From Filobasidium wieringae (lineage: Eukaryota > Basidiomycota > Tremellomycetes > Filobasidiales > Filobasidiaceae), in the NCBI GenBank assembly GCA_001600055.1, contig BCIV01000012.1, positions 186,474 through 250,473 on the forward strand: a DNA stretch of 64,000 nucleotides, in the 5' to 3' direction. Under the pieces are notes generated by a model, which was not told where the DNA came from, did not search any database, and was given only the letters and a program-made list of their open reading frames with translations. Below, in pieces: positions 22,209-33,200 of the stretch. The position numbers were made by a program, and so were the translations under genes. Position 1 is the stretch's first letter, and every line of letters begins with the position of its first letter.

Positions 22209-22801
22209 AGGACGCCACTTGGAAATGATGAGAGGACTGTAACTAGCACGAGCTTCATGAAAGTATTACGACAGAGGATGATGATGCCTATGAGTATCAG
22301 GAAGCGTTCCATTAGTGCGCTCTACTTGGTCCGGGCGGGTGATGAGAAGGGACGATTGCTGTCTATCGACATATGGCGTGTTCCAGCTCATCCTGCCTGG
22401 AGAAGAGTAAGAAGCCTTGCGATTGGAGTGTCAACACCGGCGACAAGGATTTTTATTCCATAGTCCCATTCATCCTCTTCGCAATCAGCGGTAGGTAATC
22501 GTGCTCGAATCGTTCGGCCGCCGCGTGAACGTTGAATGATGATCAGCTTCGAGGCTTGAACCATATCTCAGCTGTACATTCATCATCAAAGCCTACCTCT
22601 CACTTGAATCCCTCATTTTTCACAAGCTTCTCCACATCTTGGAGCGAATCTCACCCGAAGTGTGCGTCCGCCTACTCTACAGAACAGACTCCCATCTACC
22701 GTCACTAGCAACTAGAAAGGCCTGAACTGAACAGTCAAATGTCCTAAACCGGTTGATCTTATCCCTCATCTTCGTCTGCGTTTCGAGATCATCCTGTCAA
22801 G
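22209..22801. other. Intergenic between ERV25 and the LRR gene
   Basis: About 590 nt. Several short frames exist but none has family similarity or splice logic. Probably 3' and 5' untranslated and promoter sequence. Confidence 0.4.
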
Positions 22802-25348
22802 ATGGATGCCACAACAACTAGGCGACCTGGACCTGTTGAGGGTGAAGTGTATATCTCCAAGTTGCTCAAATTTCTCTCAACGAACAAAACCAGGTTATCT
22901 ACCCCTCCACACGCATCGGCTGTCGGGACTCCGGTGGGAAACGTATGGCAACAGACATGGACTATCGCAACTTTAGGGCTAGATCCAAACTCTTCCCCTC
23001 TCAATCCTACATTAGCTCAAGTATTCAGCTTGGGGCTTGCGACCCCTACATCCACTCCGAGAGCTGCCATATCAACGGGAAAGCCTGTGAAGGCAGATGT
23101 CAAGCCCCTTACCCTACGATTACCTCCAGACCGATTACTCTATCTTCTCCTACTATTCCAGTCGTCCCCAACTTCATCTATTAGCTCGTCGCCGAATCTG
23201 GGAAAGACTGATATACCTGTACCGCCTGGAGTACAGCTCGTAGCTGGATCTGCTCTGACAGGTACGGCCGGAAGCCAGGAAGGGGATGTGAAATCCATTC
23301 AGAGTTGGGTGGGAAGTTTGAAGAGTGTCGGTGGAGTGTTTGGGACTGGCGGTAGCGGGAGGAAGAAGGCTAGTGACACTGGGTCAACTTGGACGACTTG
23401 GTTCGGAGGGGCTAAGAAGGAGGCTATGGATCAAGGTACATTCCTTCTTAATTCTCGTTTCATCTCCTGATATTGATTCATTTCTATCACGCCACAGACG
23501 CCAAACTACGACTCATTTACGCTGCATTTACAATCCTGCCTTCTCTAGCAATTTACCCCCCCTCCTCGTCGGACCCTCTTATCAAGGAGTTGAGAGATGA
23601 AGATGCATATACGTCTCTGGGAGGGATTGACGTCAGAGTACCTTTGAACGTGTTTCGAAGTTTATTGTCGTAAGTGGTTCCAGGCTCGTATCCAATCGAG
23701 ACCGCATCTCACTTGTCCTTCTGATAGGCTCGAACTAGATGGTTATGATCCTAGAGGGCTTTCCATCCCTTCCTTACCCAGTCTCCGCAGCTTGACAGTC
23801 AAGGGTGTGCAAGATGGGGAAGACTGGCTGGAAGAGCTGCTAACGATCTCGCCTGATGAAGAAGGCTCTTCGAATAAGCTGCCTACCAAGAGAACACCCG
23901 AAGAGGAAGAAGCTGAACAGGACGATGATACATATACAGGAAAAAGCAGATTCCCTTCCCTCCGACACCTCTCATTACCTTCGACCTCGTTATTCGGATT
24001 CCCGGGGATCCCTTGTACGACTCTTACTCACCTGGACTTGTCCTCGAATTTACTCAACGTCATCCCCACATCCTTGGCTCAGTTGACTTTGCTCGAGTCG
24101 GTCAACCTCAGCAATAACATGATCGAATCCGTTCGAGGCGTGGAGAACGTTTTGGCTAGTGTGAAAGCGCTCAACTTGAGACATAACCGGATAGACTGCT
24201 TGTCAGGATTAGACCGGTTGCAGCGTTTGGAGAGGATCGATGTGAGGCGAAATGAGCTCTACGAGAGCGATGAAGTGGGAAGACTAGCCCTTTGCCCTAA
24301 TCTTAAAGAGGTCTGGGTTGGCCAAGGGAACCCTTACCTGGAGAGGGAGGAGGAATGGCGAACAAACGTCTTCAGGGCGCTGGCGGAGGAAGGTAAGGAT
24401 AAGGCTCTATTGGACGGATACGAGATGACTTGGACGGAAAAGAGAACTGTTCAGGCCGAGCTACAGAAGATGGGGAGACGAGCTAGGACGTCGTTTGGAC
24501 ACACTGATCATCCTCCTTCCCCCAAGAATCAAGGACCAGGAGATGGGAATGGGTCATCCACTGTCAGGACACCTGCGGCTACCTTGAAGAGGGATCCATT
24601 CTCCAATGCCCCGCATACTATGAGGGTGCATCACCATGCGAATCACGTGAACTCGGCTGAAGTGGAATCTGGACGATCTACTCCGTTAAACAAAAGGAGG
24701 AGACAGCGGATTGTAGACTTGGATGGAACCGTAAGGATGGCTTCCGAATCGGATGACGGTATTGTGCCTAGACTCTCACAGGATAGCAAGTCCGGTCTCA
24801 AGTTGGCAAGAGGTTCAGACAGGATGCTCGTTTCGGACCAGATGACGAGTGAGCCTGAACGACAAAGCTTTGATCAGGAGAGCTTGGCGGAGGCTATGGG
24901 TCTAGAAGTCCCTAGCAAAACGACTGGAAGTTCGGCGGTCTCGTCGCACTCGAGGTCGAGGACTACCACCCACTCTGAATACAACTCGCAGAGAGGTGCG
25001 GCCGAGGTGAAGAAATCTAGGAGAGGACGGATCTCTGCATCCGTATACGAGCCCGTTGGCACGGATGACGGCGAACCTGCTGAAATGTCCGCAGAAGAAT
25101 TGCGAGCAAGGATGGAAGCGCTGAAGACGGAGGTGGGAGACTCATGGTTGAGGGTATTAGCCGGGCAGCAAACAGCACCCAATACCCCTGCGAAGACCAA
25201 GTTTGGTCAGGACACTAAGGGAGAGATCCTGCCTACCGTCGAGGAGAGGCGCGAGCCGGACAACAAGGCAGTCGATCCGGAAGATAATGTTGTTCAGGTT
25301 GTTAAGCGTACCAAGAAGAAGAAGAAGGCCGTAGGGGAGATCCTTTAG
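22802..25348 (+). CDS. Leucine-rich-repeat protein, unknown role
   Basis: Exons 22802-23435, 23498-23669 and 23728-25348 join to 808 aa. The first 270 residues are Ser/Thr/Gly-rich with LRLPPDRLLYLLLLFQ. A block of SDS22-like LRRs follows (LTHLDLSSNLLNVIPTSL, LESVNLSNNMIESVRGV, VKALNLRHNRIDCLSGL, LERIDVRRNEL, NPYLEREEEWRTNVF). The C-terminal 350 residues are polar, Arg/Ser-rich and end in a Lys run (KRTKKKKKAVGEIL). The overall layout resembles STK11IP/nischarin-type LRR proteins, but I cannot assign an orthologue. Likely cytosolic scaffold. Confidence 0.82.
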
Positions 25349-25736
25349 ACACTTTTTCGATACTCGGTCTTACGTTGTAGCTTCGAATCCCTCATATACC
25401 TAGACGACGAGTTTCCTGCTGTGATATGCTCATTCCGTTTAGTCCAGTTCAGATCGAACGATCTGATCGGTTTCGATATTACGGCATTTGTTGTCGGTAG
25501 AGCGTATATCTTGTCGCGATGTAACCTCTTCAGGCTAAGACTCATACAGCCCCTATTCATGCTGTTCAGCCTCGTCGACCACCCTCTCTGATCTTCAACA
25601 CAAGACCTACTTCAACCTGTTCATATCAAGACTACCCTGGACGATCAGAGCTTCCGCTCGTCCTTCAATCGCGATCTGCAAGCAGTTCACCAAGCTATCG
25701 ATCCAACCGTTTTCCACTCAAGTGCTTCTTACAACT
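25349..25736. other. Intergenic between the LRR gene and APN1
   Basis: About 390 nt, T/C-rich toward the APN1 start, no feature recognised. Confidence 0.4.
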
Positions 25737-27590
25737 ATGTCAGACTCTTCCCTTTCCGACGCACCTAAATCTCCTCCCACGATCTCTTCTAAGCGCTCCG
25801 GAGGTAGAAAAAAGGCTGTGCCCGTTTATAAGGACGAATCGAGTGGGCTGTCTTCGGAAGAGGAGACGAAGCCGGTAAAGAAGAAGACCAAGTTGGACAA
25901 TGGCTCAGCACAAAGCAAGAAGAAACCAGCTGCGAAGGCGAAGAAGCCCACCGAGAATGTAACAGCGGACAATCAAGATGTGGATGTCAAGCCAGCTACG
26001 AAAAAGGCAGCACCGAAAAAGCGAGAACCTAAGACTGACCCGTTCTCTTCTGACGCCATCGCATCTCATCCACCTCGTTGTGGACCCCCGGCTGCTCGAG
26101 AGCCTAATGCTAGTGCAGAATCGAAATATCACAATGTTTCAGGTCCTACTCATCGGATAGGAGCTCATACGTCTGCTGCAGGAGGAATTGAAAATGCGTT
26201 ACTGAACGCTTCTCAACTAGGTGGAAGAGCGCTGGCTTTATTCCTCAAGAATCAGAGGAAGTGGGAAAGCAGTCCGTTAGATACTGATGGTGTCAAGAAA
26301 TTCCGGAAACTGATGCTTGAGAGGGATATGGGAGGTAAGTTGGGGACAGATGATTGCTCAAATGAACAATGTTGATCCTGCTTCGATGGTCAGGCCTGGA
26401 CTACTCCGCAGATTATATCCTTCCTCATGGGTCGTATCTGATCAACCTCGGTAATCCAGATGCGTTAGTCTTATCCATCAACCTTCCGCTACGAGAAACC
26501 CTATTTAGTTGTCGATGTTTACAGTTCTAAGAGGGAAGTGTCCTATAAATGCTTCCTGGACGATCTAAAACGATGCGAGCAATTGGGGATTCACCTGTAC
26601 AACTGGCAGTAAGCAGGACTGAACCTCTGACATCATCAGTACCACCTGACTATTCCCTACACCATAGTCCGGGTTCCACCGTAGGAGCTTGTACGAAAGA
26701 AGAAGCCCTCAAGAACGTCGCTCAAGGCATAAACAGAGCGCATAAGGAGACTGAGTTTGTTATTCCCGTCATCGAAAACATGGTACGCTTCGTTTCTCTG
26801 CTGTCTTTGGAAGACAACCGTTTACAATTCGAATCCAGGCTGGAGCTGGTAACATCCTTGGGTCTACTTGGGAAGATTTGGCTACCATTATTGAACACGT
26901 CGAAAACAAGGATAGAGTGGGTGTTTGCATTGACACTTGTAAGATTTCTCTTTTCCTTATCCCGTGCTATCCGCTCATGATTTTTATCATGATTTATTAG
27001 GTCACATGTTCGCTGCTGGATATGACATCCGAACGAGAGAAACGTATGAAGAATCCATGGCCTCGTTCGACCGGATAGTCGGTTTGAAATACTTGAAAGG
27101 TATGCACATCAACGATAGTCAAGGGGGTGGGTTCAACTGCAAGAAAGATAGACATGAGAACATCGGATTGTAAGTCTATGGGCTCTTATCGTTTGGACGG
27201 GCCCATTCTGATCATTATCTTTGTAGAGGCGAGATTGGACTGGCAGCCTTCCGCTTCGTCGTTCAGGACCTCCGATTGGCCAACATCCCACTTATTCTTG
27301 AAACCCCGACGTTTGAAGAGACTGAGGTTTGGAGGAGGGAAATGGAATTGCTTTATGAGCTGCAGGAGGTGACGGGAACTGATGAGGAAGTGGAGGCAAT
27401 TCTGAAGGAAATGACCGACAAGTGGAGAGAAGAACTGAAAGAAATGCGAGTAAAGAGTGGAAAGGGCCCCAAAGAGAAGAAAGGAAAAGGATCGAAGGGC
27501 GATGATGACGGAGAGAAACCGACAGGTAAGAAAGCTCCTGTAGCAAAGAAGCGTAAAAGCAAGAAAGGATCGGATGAGGAGGATGATTGA
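25737..27590 (+). CDS. APN1: Apurinic/apyrimidinic endonuclease, endonuclease IV family
   Basis: Multi-exon gene, exon 1 25737-26334. The Lys-rich N-terminus of about 130 residues ([11 protein letters not shown]) probably contains nuclear signals. The endo IV barrel follows: [16 protein letters not shown] (metal His), [82 protein letters not shown] and ILETPTF, with the Zn-binding His/Glu/Asp set visible. The Lys-rich acidic tail ends at 27590. Apn1 cleaves AP sites and 3' blocks in base excision repair. Exon joins at NWH, ENM, DTC and IGL keep frame. The segment [15 protein letters not shown] has a Gly triplet that may mark a slightly different exon edge. Confidence 0.94.
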
Positions 27591-27696
27591 GAAAAGTACT
27601 ACGTCTGTCGCCGTTGTGTTTTGAAGCAAACAAGGGTCCCACACATATTATTATGGTCACAGTCGATACAGTATGTTGTGATTCATCATTCCTGCA

Positions 27697-29539
27697 TTAT
27701 GATACCTCTTGTGGTGAGTGCTCAGAGGTCTTCTGGAACCCGTAGCCATAACCTTGAGAAACAGCGTAATCACTGGTTCGGCAAGAACCGGCCTCGGGAG
27801 GAACGTGGTAGTCGTCCTGAATTGGGATCTGGAGCAGATTCATCTACAACGAGAAAGAAGATTCAGTAGATGTCTGACAATTACATTTACTCTACGCACT
27901 TTTGGAGTGATCACGACCATAGTGTTGTTTTTCACTTCCATCCAGTCTCGCTGCTCGAATGTGAGAGGCTCACTCGCAATCATGATCATGTTCTCCCTGC
28001 GGCATGCGCTCCGTTTTAAGCTTTGATTTGCTGCCTTGGAGGCGAGATCTACTTGACGTACCGTTTGTCAGCTTTTGTCATGCGATAGTGACCACCAGGT
28101 TTATATTCTTCGAACGTAGTGCCCGAAGAGAAGAATAGGGATGACGCTTCATCCGTCCTGCTGGATACGTATCTGAGCGGAGCAATTACTAGAGTAAGCC
28201 TCAAATCTCTCGAAAACAGTTGTACAGTACCAACCTTGTAGCAACTACGTTTTTACCATCAGATACCACGAAGTTCAGAAGATGAGGATCCACCTTCTTC
28301 CCACCCAATTCCTTCTCGATCTCCTTTGTCAAAGCGTTAATATGCGCAATTGTAGCCAACATAGCCTGACGAAGCTCCATTGTAGTAAATGTACGGGCAT
28401 GGGGATTCGCAAGCTGTGGCTCAAACGGTATCAGCATGTTGTTCGCTCATTGAACGGCTACGATTTACCTTGCTGAGGAACAGGGCGAATGCCCATTCGC
28501 TATCTGAAGCTAAGAGTCAGATGCGCCACGAAAGCTATTTAAACTGAAATACTCACCTGTGTATCCACTAGGGAAGAGGAAAAGCTCATCGGGCAATGCG
28601 GCTTGCAATTTCCGTTTGATCAGGCTGAAGGAGGAAATCTACAAAAAACAGGTTAGGGGCACAGATACAATATTGATAGGGGAAGATATTGGCTTACGCA
28701 GCCGTTGTGCATCCACTGAAGTTATGAAGGGAAATTAATCAGACTTCCTGGCTTCCCAACTATGTTATATTCGTCCACAACTTACCATCAGCTTGTTGAA
28801 TGTCCAAGGGTGACAGTTATCCTCGCTCGCTGTGTCCCAAAGGTAAACAAGACCCCAATCAGACGCAAGAATCTGGGTAGGACGCTGCAGACACTTACGC
28901 GCTCCCGGCATCGTACTTGCTCTGACATGAGCGAACACTAAGGGGCTGCGGATCTTCTCTGCCAGACGTTCTAGGTTGGCATTGCTCCATGCCTGTGTAT
29001 CGGTTTGAACAGGTCAGCCTCGACTCTTTGCCGAATTAGCCGAGAAGGACTAACGGGGTGTATGCTCTTGAACAACCCTGGTCTCTCTCTCTCCAAAGCA
29101 GCGAGCTCGAGCTTAGCTTTGACCTGCTCGGTCCCTCGAACCATCTCGGCACCAATGACAACTTCCTCCCTTTCAGCTTCGACGGATTCCGTATAGTCCT
29201 GATCGATACCGGAACCATCCTGATACAACCCTGCTAGGTCTCTGGCTACGTCCTCGGGCTCATAATATCCGATTCCGAATCCGTCCGCGTTGAAAGGCCT
29301 AGAGGACGGGAATCTCAGACGAGAATCGAACGTCTGGTTGGTGATACTGTGGATTGGTTTGGTGACAAGCTATGAACACACATTCAGTAAGCGACACGAC
29401 CGTAGTATCTTCGATGGCAATGATACATACGTCGCTGAGCCGGATGGAAGCGGTCCCTTTGTATACGAGCTAGGTGATGCTGGCCGTGTGAGCAAAGACT
29501 AGACTCAGTTCGACAGCTGCTACTCACGAATCGACACAT
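27697..29539 (-). CDS. DUG3: Class-II glutamine amidotransferase, Dug3-like
   Basis: The start is a 12-nt exon (29539-29528) coding M-C-R-F, so the catalytic nucleophile is Cys2. It is spliced to LVYKGTASIRLSD and then LVTKPIHSITNQTFDSRLR, FNADGFGIGYY, VFAHVRAST, NCHPWTFNKLMWMHNG, SGYTDSEWAFALFL, VVATRYVSSRTDEASSLFF and YKPGGHYRMTKAD, ending in a Ser-rich tail at 27697. This matches fungal Dug3, which with Dug2 degrades glutathione's gamma-glutamyl bond (family knowledge). Ten or so short exons are needed. Convergent with APN1, 106 nt apart. Confidence 0.9.
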
Positions 29540-29950
29540 TTGCTTGATGGCGTATCTAGCAAACTGGTTATGTACCTATGAAAGTGGTCACTCCCACAAG
29601 TATAGAACTGTGGGCATTGGGCAGCTAGTCAGGCTCTACAACTTTATATGATCAGGCTTGAGCTGCACGAGAGCACGTTCTCGAATTGAGAATCCGTATG
29701 AAAGGAAGAGGTTGACGAGTGAAAGTGGAGGCCATATGACGCGATCAAGGTCTGAAACCAGGTTTGACCTGTCGTGATCCGCATGAGTCACAGATGCCAG
29801 AATCCTATGTGTTGTTTAATGTGTTGAAGGGCTCTGAACTGTATCTGGACCAAGACCGGAGTGTGCGGGCTGAAGGTAGTGAGGGCAAGCAAAGAAGATG
29901 TCAGAGGTAGTAAGAATTATTTTTTCATGACCTGTATCAAAAACATCAAC
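29540..29950. other. Intergenic: DUG3 promoter and tRNA 5' flank
   Basis: About 410 nt. No coding region seen. The tRNA is preceded by a short A-rich stretch. Confidence 0.4.
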
Positions 29951-30034
29951 GGCCGGCTAGCTCAGTTGGTTAGAGCACCCGTCTAATACTACTTGGTTAA
30001 CGGGAGGTCGGCAGTTCGAAACTGTCGCTGGTCA
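29951..30034 (+). tRNA. tRNA-Ile (AAU anticodon) with 10-nt intron
   Basis: The cloverleaf folds by eye. Acceptor arms GGCCGGC and GCTGGTC (with two G-T pairs) and discriminator A at 30034. D arm GCTC/GAGC. Anticodon stem CCCGT/ACGGG. T arm GGCAG-TTCGAAA-CTGTC. The region between the anticodon stem halves is 17 nt: a 7-nt loop CTAATA+A with anticodon AAT at 29985-29987, plus a 10-nt intron at 29989-29998 in the canonical position after base 37. Internal A and B boxes are present. The mature tRNA is 74 nt without CCA. Confidence 0.93.
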
Positions 30035-30039
30035 ACATA

Positions 30040-30044
30040 TTTTT
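30040..30044 (+). terminator. Pol III T-run terminator
   Basis: Five T residues begin 6 nt after the tRNA discriminator base, as expected for an RNA polymerase III terminator. Confidence 0.7.
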
Positions 30045-30235
30045 GCTCTTTTCTTCGCGCTTCGACCGTCTTACTCTTTCCCTTCTTGCGACTTCCATCA
30101 CAAGCTTATGAGATCGATCGGGCATAGGGCCGGACTGCTCTTGGTACCTGTTCCGAACCCCTTAAGGGTCTTCAGTAATGCTCTCAGGTCATGATATCTC
30201 TTTGACTACAACTTGTTTGTACAACATCCCACAGG

Positions 30236-33200
30236 CTAGTATCCGATTCCGCTGTACCGGCGGCTGCTGCGCACAGAGGCGGCTCGAGCGCGAATTGCAG
30301 ATTCCCTTGCTTCGTTGATCATTCGAATCCACAACTGTGCTTCTTTGACGGACGTAGCTCTGTTAGGAAGAACAGCTGATCAGACGAATCCGTGACCCAG
30401 ATAAAGAAATCGGCGTACTTCAAGTTGATGGTGTCCTCTTTTCTGGATTCCCTGAAGTCTTTCTTGATTGAGAAGCTTGTGGGGTCTCGTCGTGATCCTT
30501 CTTTCGCGACGATTTCATGTATTGGGAAGGGCTGTCCATAAGAACTATATCAGTTGCCATCGAGAAAACAAGGAAGTACTATTACCCATACCATTCGATA
30601 GAGGTTCCTCGACTCGATTAGCACCAGAATATCGTTACAGAGGACGACTTGTAATGTTCTTCCACTTTTGGCCTTACTCGCGTCACCCTCTTTAAGAAGC
30701 TTTCGATCGCCCATGGAGGCGGTTGGCGCAGTTAAGTCCAAACGACTTCGACGACCAAAAAGAAAGAAGAGTCAACGGAGATGCGATCCGTAACAATGTT
30801 GGCCTGGCTTACCCCTCTCCGATCCATAATTCTTCTGATAGGAAGCGCAAACGTTCTTGATTCTCCGCCTCGCGCACAGATTCGTTAACCCGCGATAGGA
30901 CGCCCTCAACAGCTTCCAACGCATTGGCGACCTGCTCCTGGTCCTGCATGTCTTCGGTGAAGTTCAGAATCTGAAACGACAAGTCAGTTTGAGACACCCT
31001 TATAGATCACTGTGTGCACTACATACCTGACGCAAAAGAAGGGGATACCTTGTCAGACGTTGCACTAAAGAGAACAATTTCGGTCAATCTAGGGTGCAAC
31101 AAGACAAGCGCGAGTGTATACGGACTAGGTTCAAGCAGAAAACTGGACAAGTCTAAGCTTCGGACGGCAGAGTTCTCCTGCCTGATGCTCTGTAGTAGGT
31201 TTCCAACCTCCGGATTGCTCTCGCGGGTCATCTGTAAAGTGCGAATACCTTGCCCCTGGTTCATGCAATATCTCTGTAGAGGACAGTAAAGGGGTTTAAA
31301 AAAAGTCGAGAGAGCGAGAGCGTCCACACTTACCTCATAGATAGATACCGAGGGCAACTGAGACGCAAAGATGTCCCCAATCTTGTCAATGTACAGTCGG
31401 CAGTTTTTCTGGCGGTCCTCCAGCGAACTCAGAAGCGCCTGTGTGTGAAATTCAGCGGAAGATTCAGGTCTTCCAGATCAAAGCCTACTGACAGTGTTGA
31501 ACAAAAGAATGTCTTCTATGTTGGAGAAAATGGAATCTAGGGTTCTCTCGTCCAGCTTAGACAGCAAAGGCGTGTAGAATACCTACGAAGATACCGTCAG
31601 GTGGAACGAATCTGTGATCGCGCTGACGAGCTTACCTCGACAATCAGCTGTAGATCTCTAACATACGCGCTCTCAGTAGCAATAAATTCGAACATAGTCT
31701 GCAATTGCAGCGGTCAGACCTCATTCGGACCCAGCCGATTGGCGGCAAAACTTACTTCTTGATGCTTTCTTTCTTGAGGTGTGATATTCTCAAGAAGCTG
31801 CGCATCGACCAAGCTCGACCAGGTAGCTGGTCCTGGTACGGTTCCTGCATTCTCTGCTCCATCCAAGCGCACAACGGAGACTGGTCCGCTGATGGCAGAT
31901 GTGGACCGCTTTTCTGACGCCTGGGTTGCACCCATCCTGGTCATCAGTCCACTCAGCTTGCCCTCTTTCGGAACCGACCCTCCGCTAAAGGTAGGTTGGG
32001 AAGGAGATGCGATGCCCGGTGCATCCAACCGAGGCGACGCTACGCTGGTAACGGTAGTACGAACATCGCTATGCGAGCGAGCACGGACATTGGTATTCTT
32101 TGCCTTTTCCAAGTAAGCTTCATAGCGGTCGTAGGCATCGAGATTGGGGGATTCCGGGCCGTCTGATCGGATGTTCGAACTGACTGGCGCAGCTGTATTA
32201 GTTGGCCCACCGTGTGCTACTTTTGGAGTCGCTGGAGGCGGTCTACGAGGCGCAGGACGCCTGTTCTTGCGCGGGCCCGGTACACCCGGTGGAGGACGTC
32301 GTACTGTCAAACCTGCTGCTTCCAGGATGGCTTCCCTCTGCTGCTCTTTCTGCGCTCTGTCCGCCAGGTTAGTCTTTCCTTGGTTCTGCTCTTCCTCTTC
32401 CTGGTCGTCATCGAAGTAACTAAGATAACTATCTTCAGATGACGAGTACCCATCGTCATCCTGACTCAAAGAAGGGGTTACGGGAAGATCAGGGGTAGCT
32501 ACCAGAACGATGGGAGGCTGTAGCTTTCGTTCGGGAATGCTTTCAGGTGTGGTCTCCTCAGGCTGCTGATGTATGGCATTGGCAGGCGATTCTACGGTTT
32601 GCAATGGGATGGATTGATAGGCACACATGTAGTACAAGAAAGAGAAACAGACACATGATTCAGCCTATGATTCGTAAAGAAAGAGGTAAACACTCAGCCT
32701 GATTCCAGGAGGTGCGAGATAGATCTGAGGACACTAACTCAGTTCGAGGTACGCGGCTGGAACGATGAAGATCATTCCGTTCTTTTCGGCTTTCCACCAG
32801 TCAGGATCCGATATGTCGACGATGCTCAATGTATCACCTTCAGCAAAGGGCAGTTCCTCATCGGAGTTCCCGGCATAGGGGAAGGACGCTTTCGCTTCAC
32901 GTGCTGTGGTCGACCTGGCTCAGTAGCCATCCAACATCCAGATTCATCGCTACTCACGTTTGATTTCCTCGACATAGTTGTTGGGGAACCACCCAGACTT
33001 TCCTTCCTGGAGGAGCATACCGTACCACCATGGACTGCTTGGATCCTTCGCAGGATGAGCCATCAAGACCATATTCTCTTTGAAAGCTGTGATTTCGTTT
33101 GGTAATTAGTCACCCCTCAGCTTGTCTATCTACACTGATCAGCCCACGTACACAGGTCAACATCACGCTGTCCCTCATATGGGAACAGAGATCGCACACG

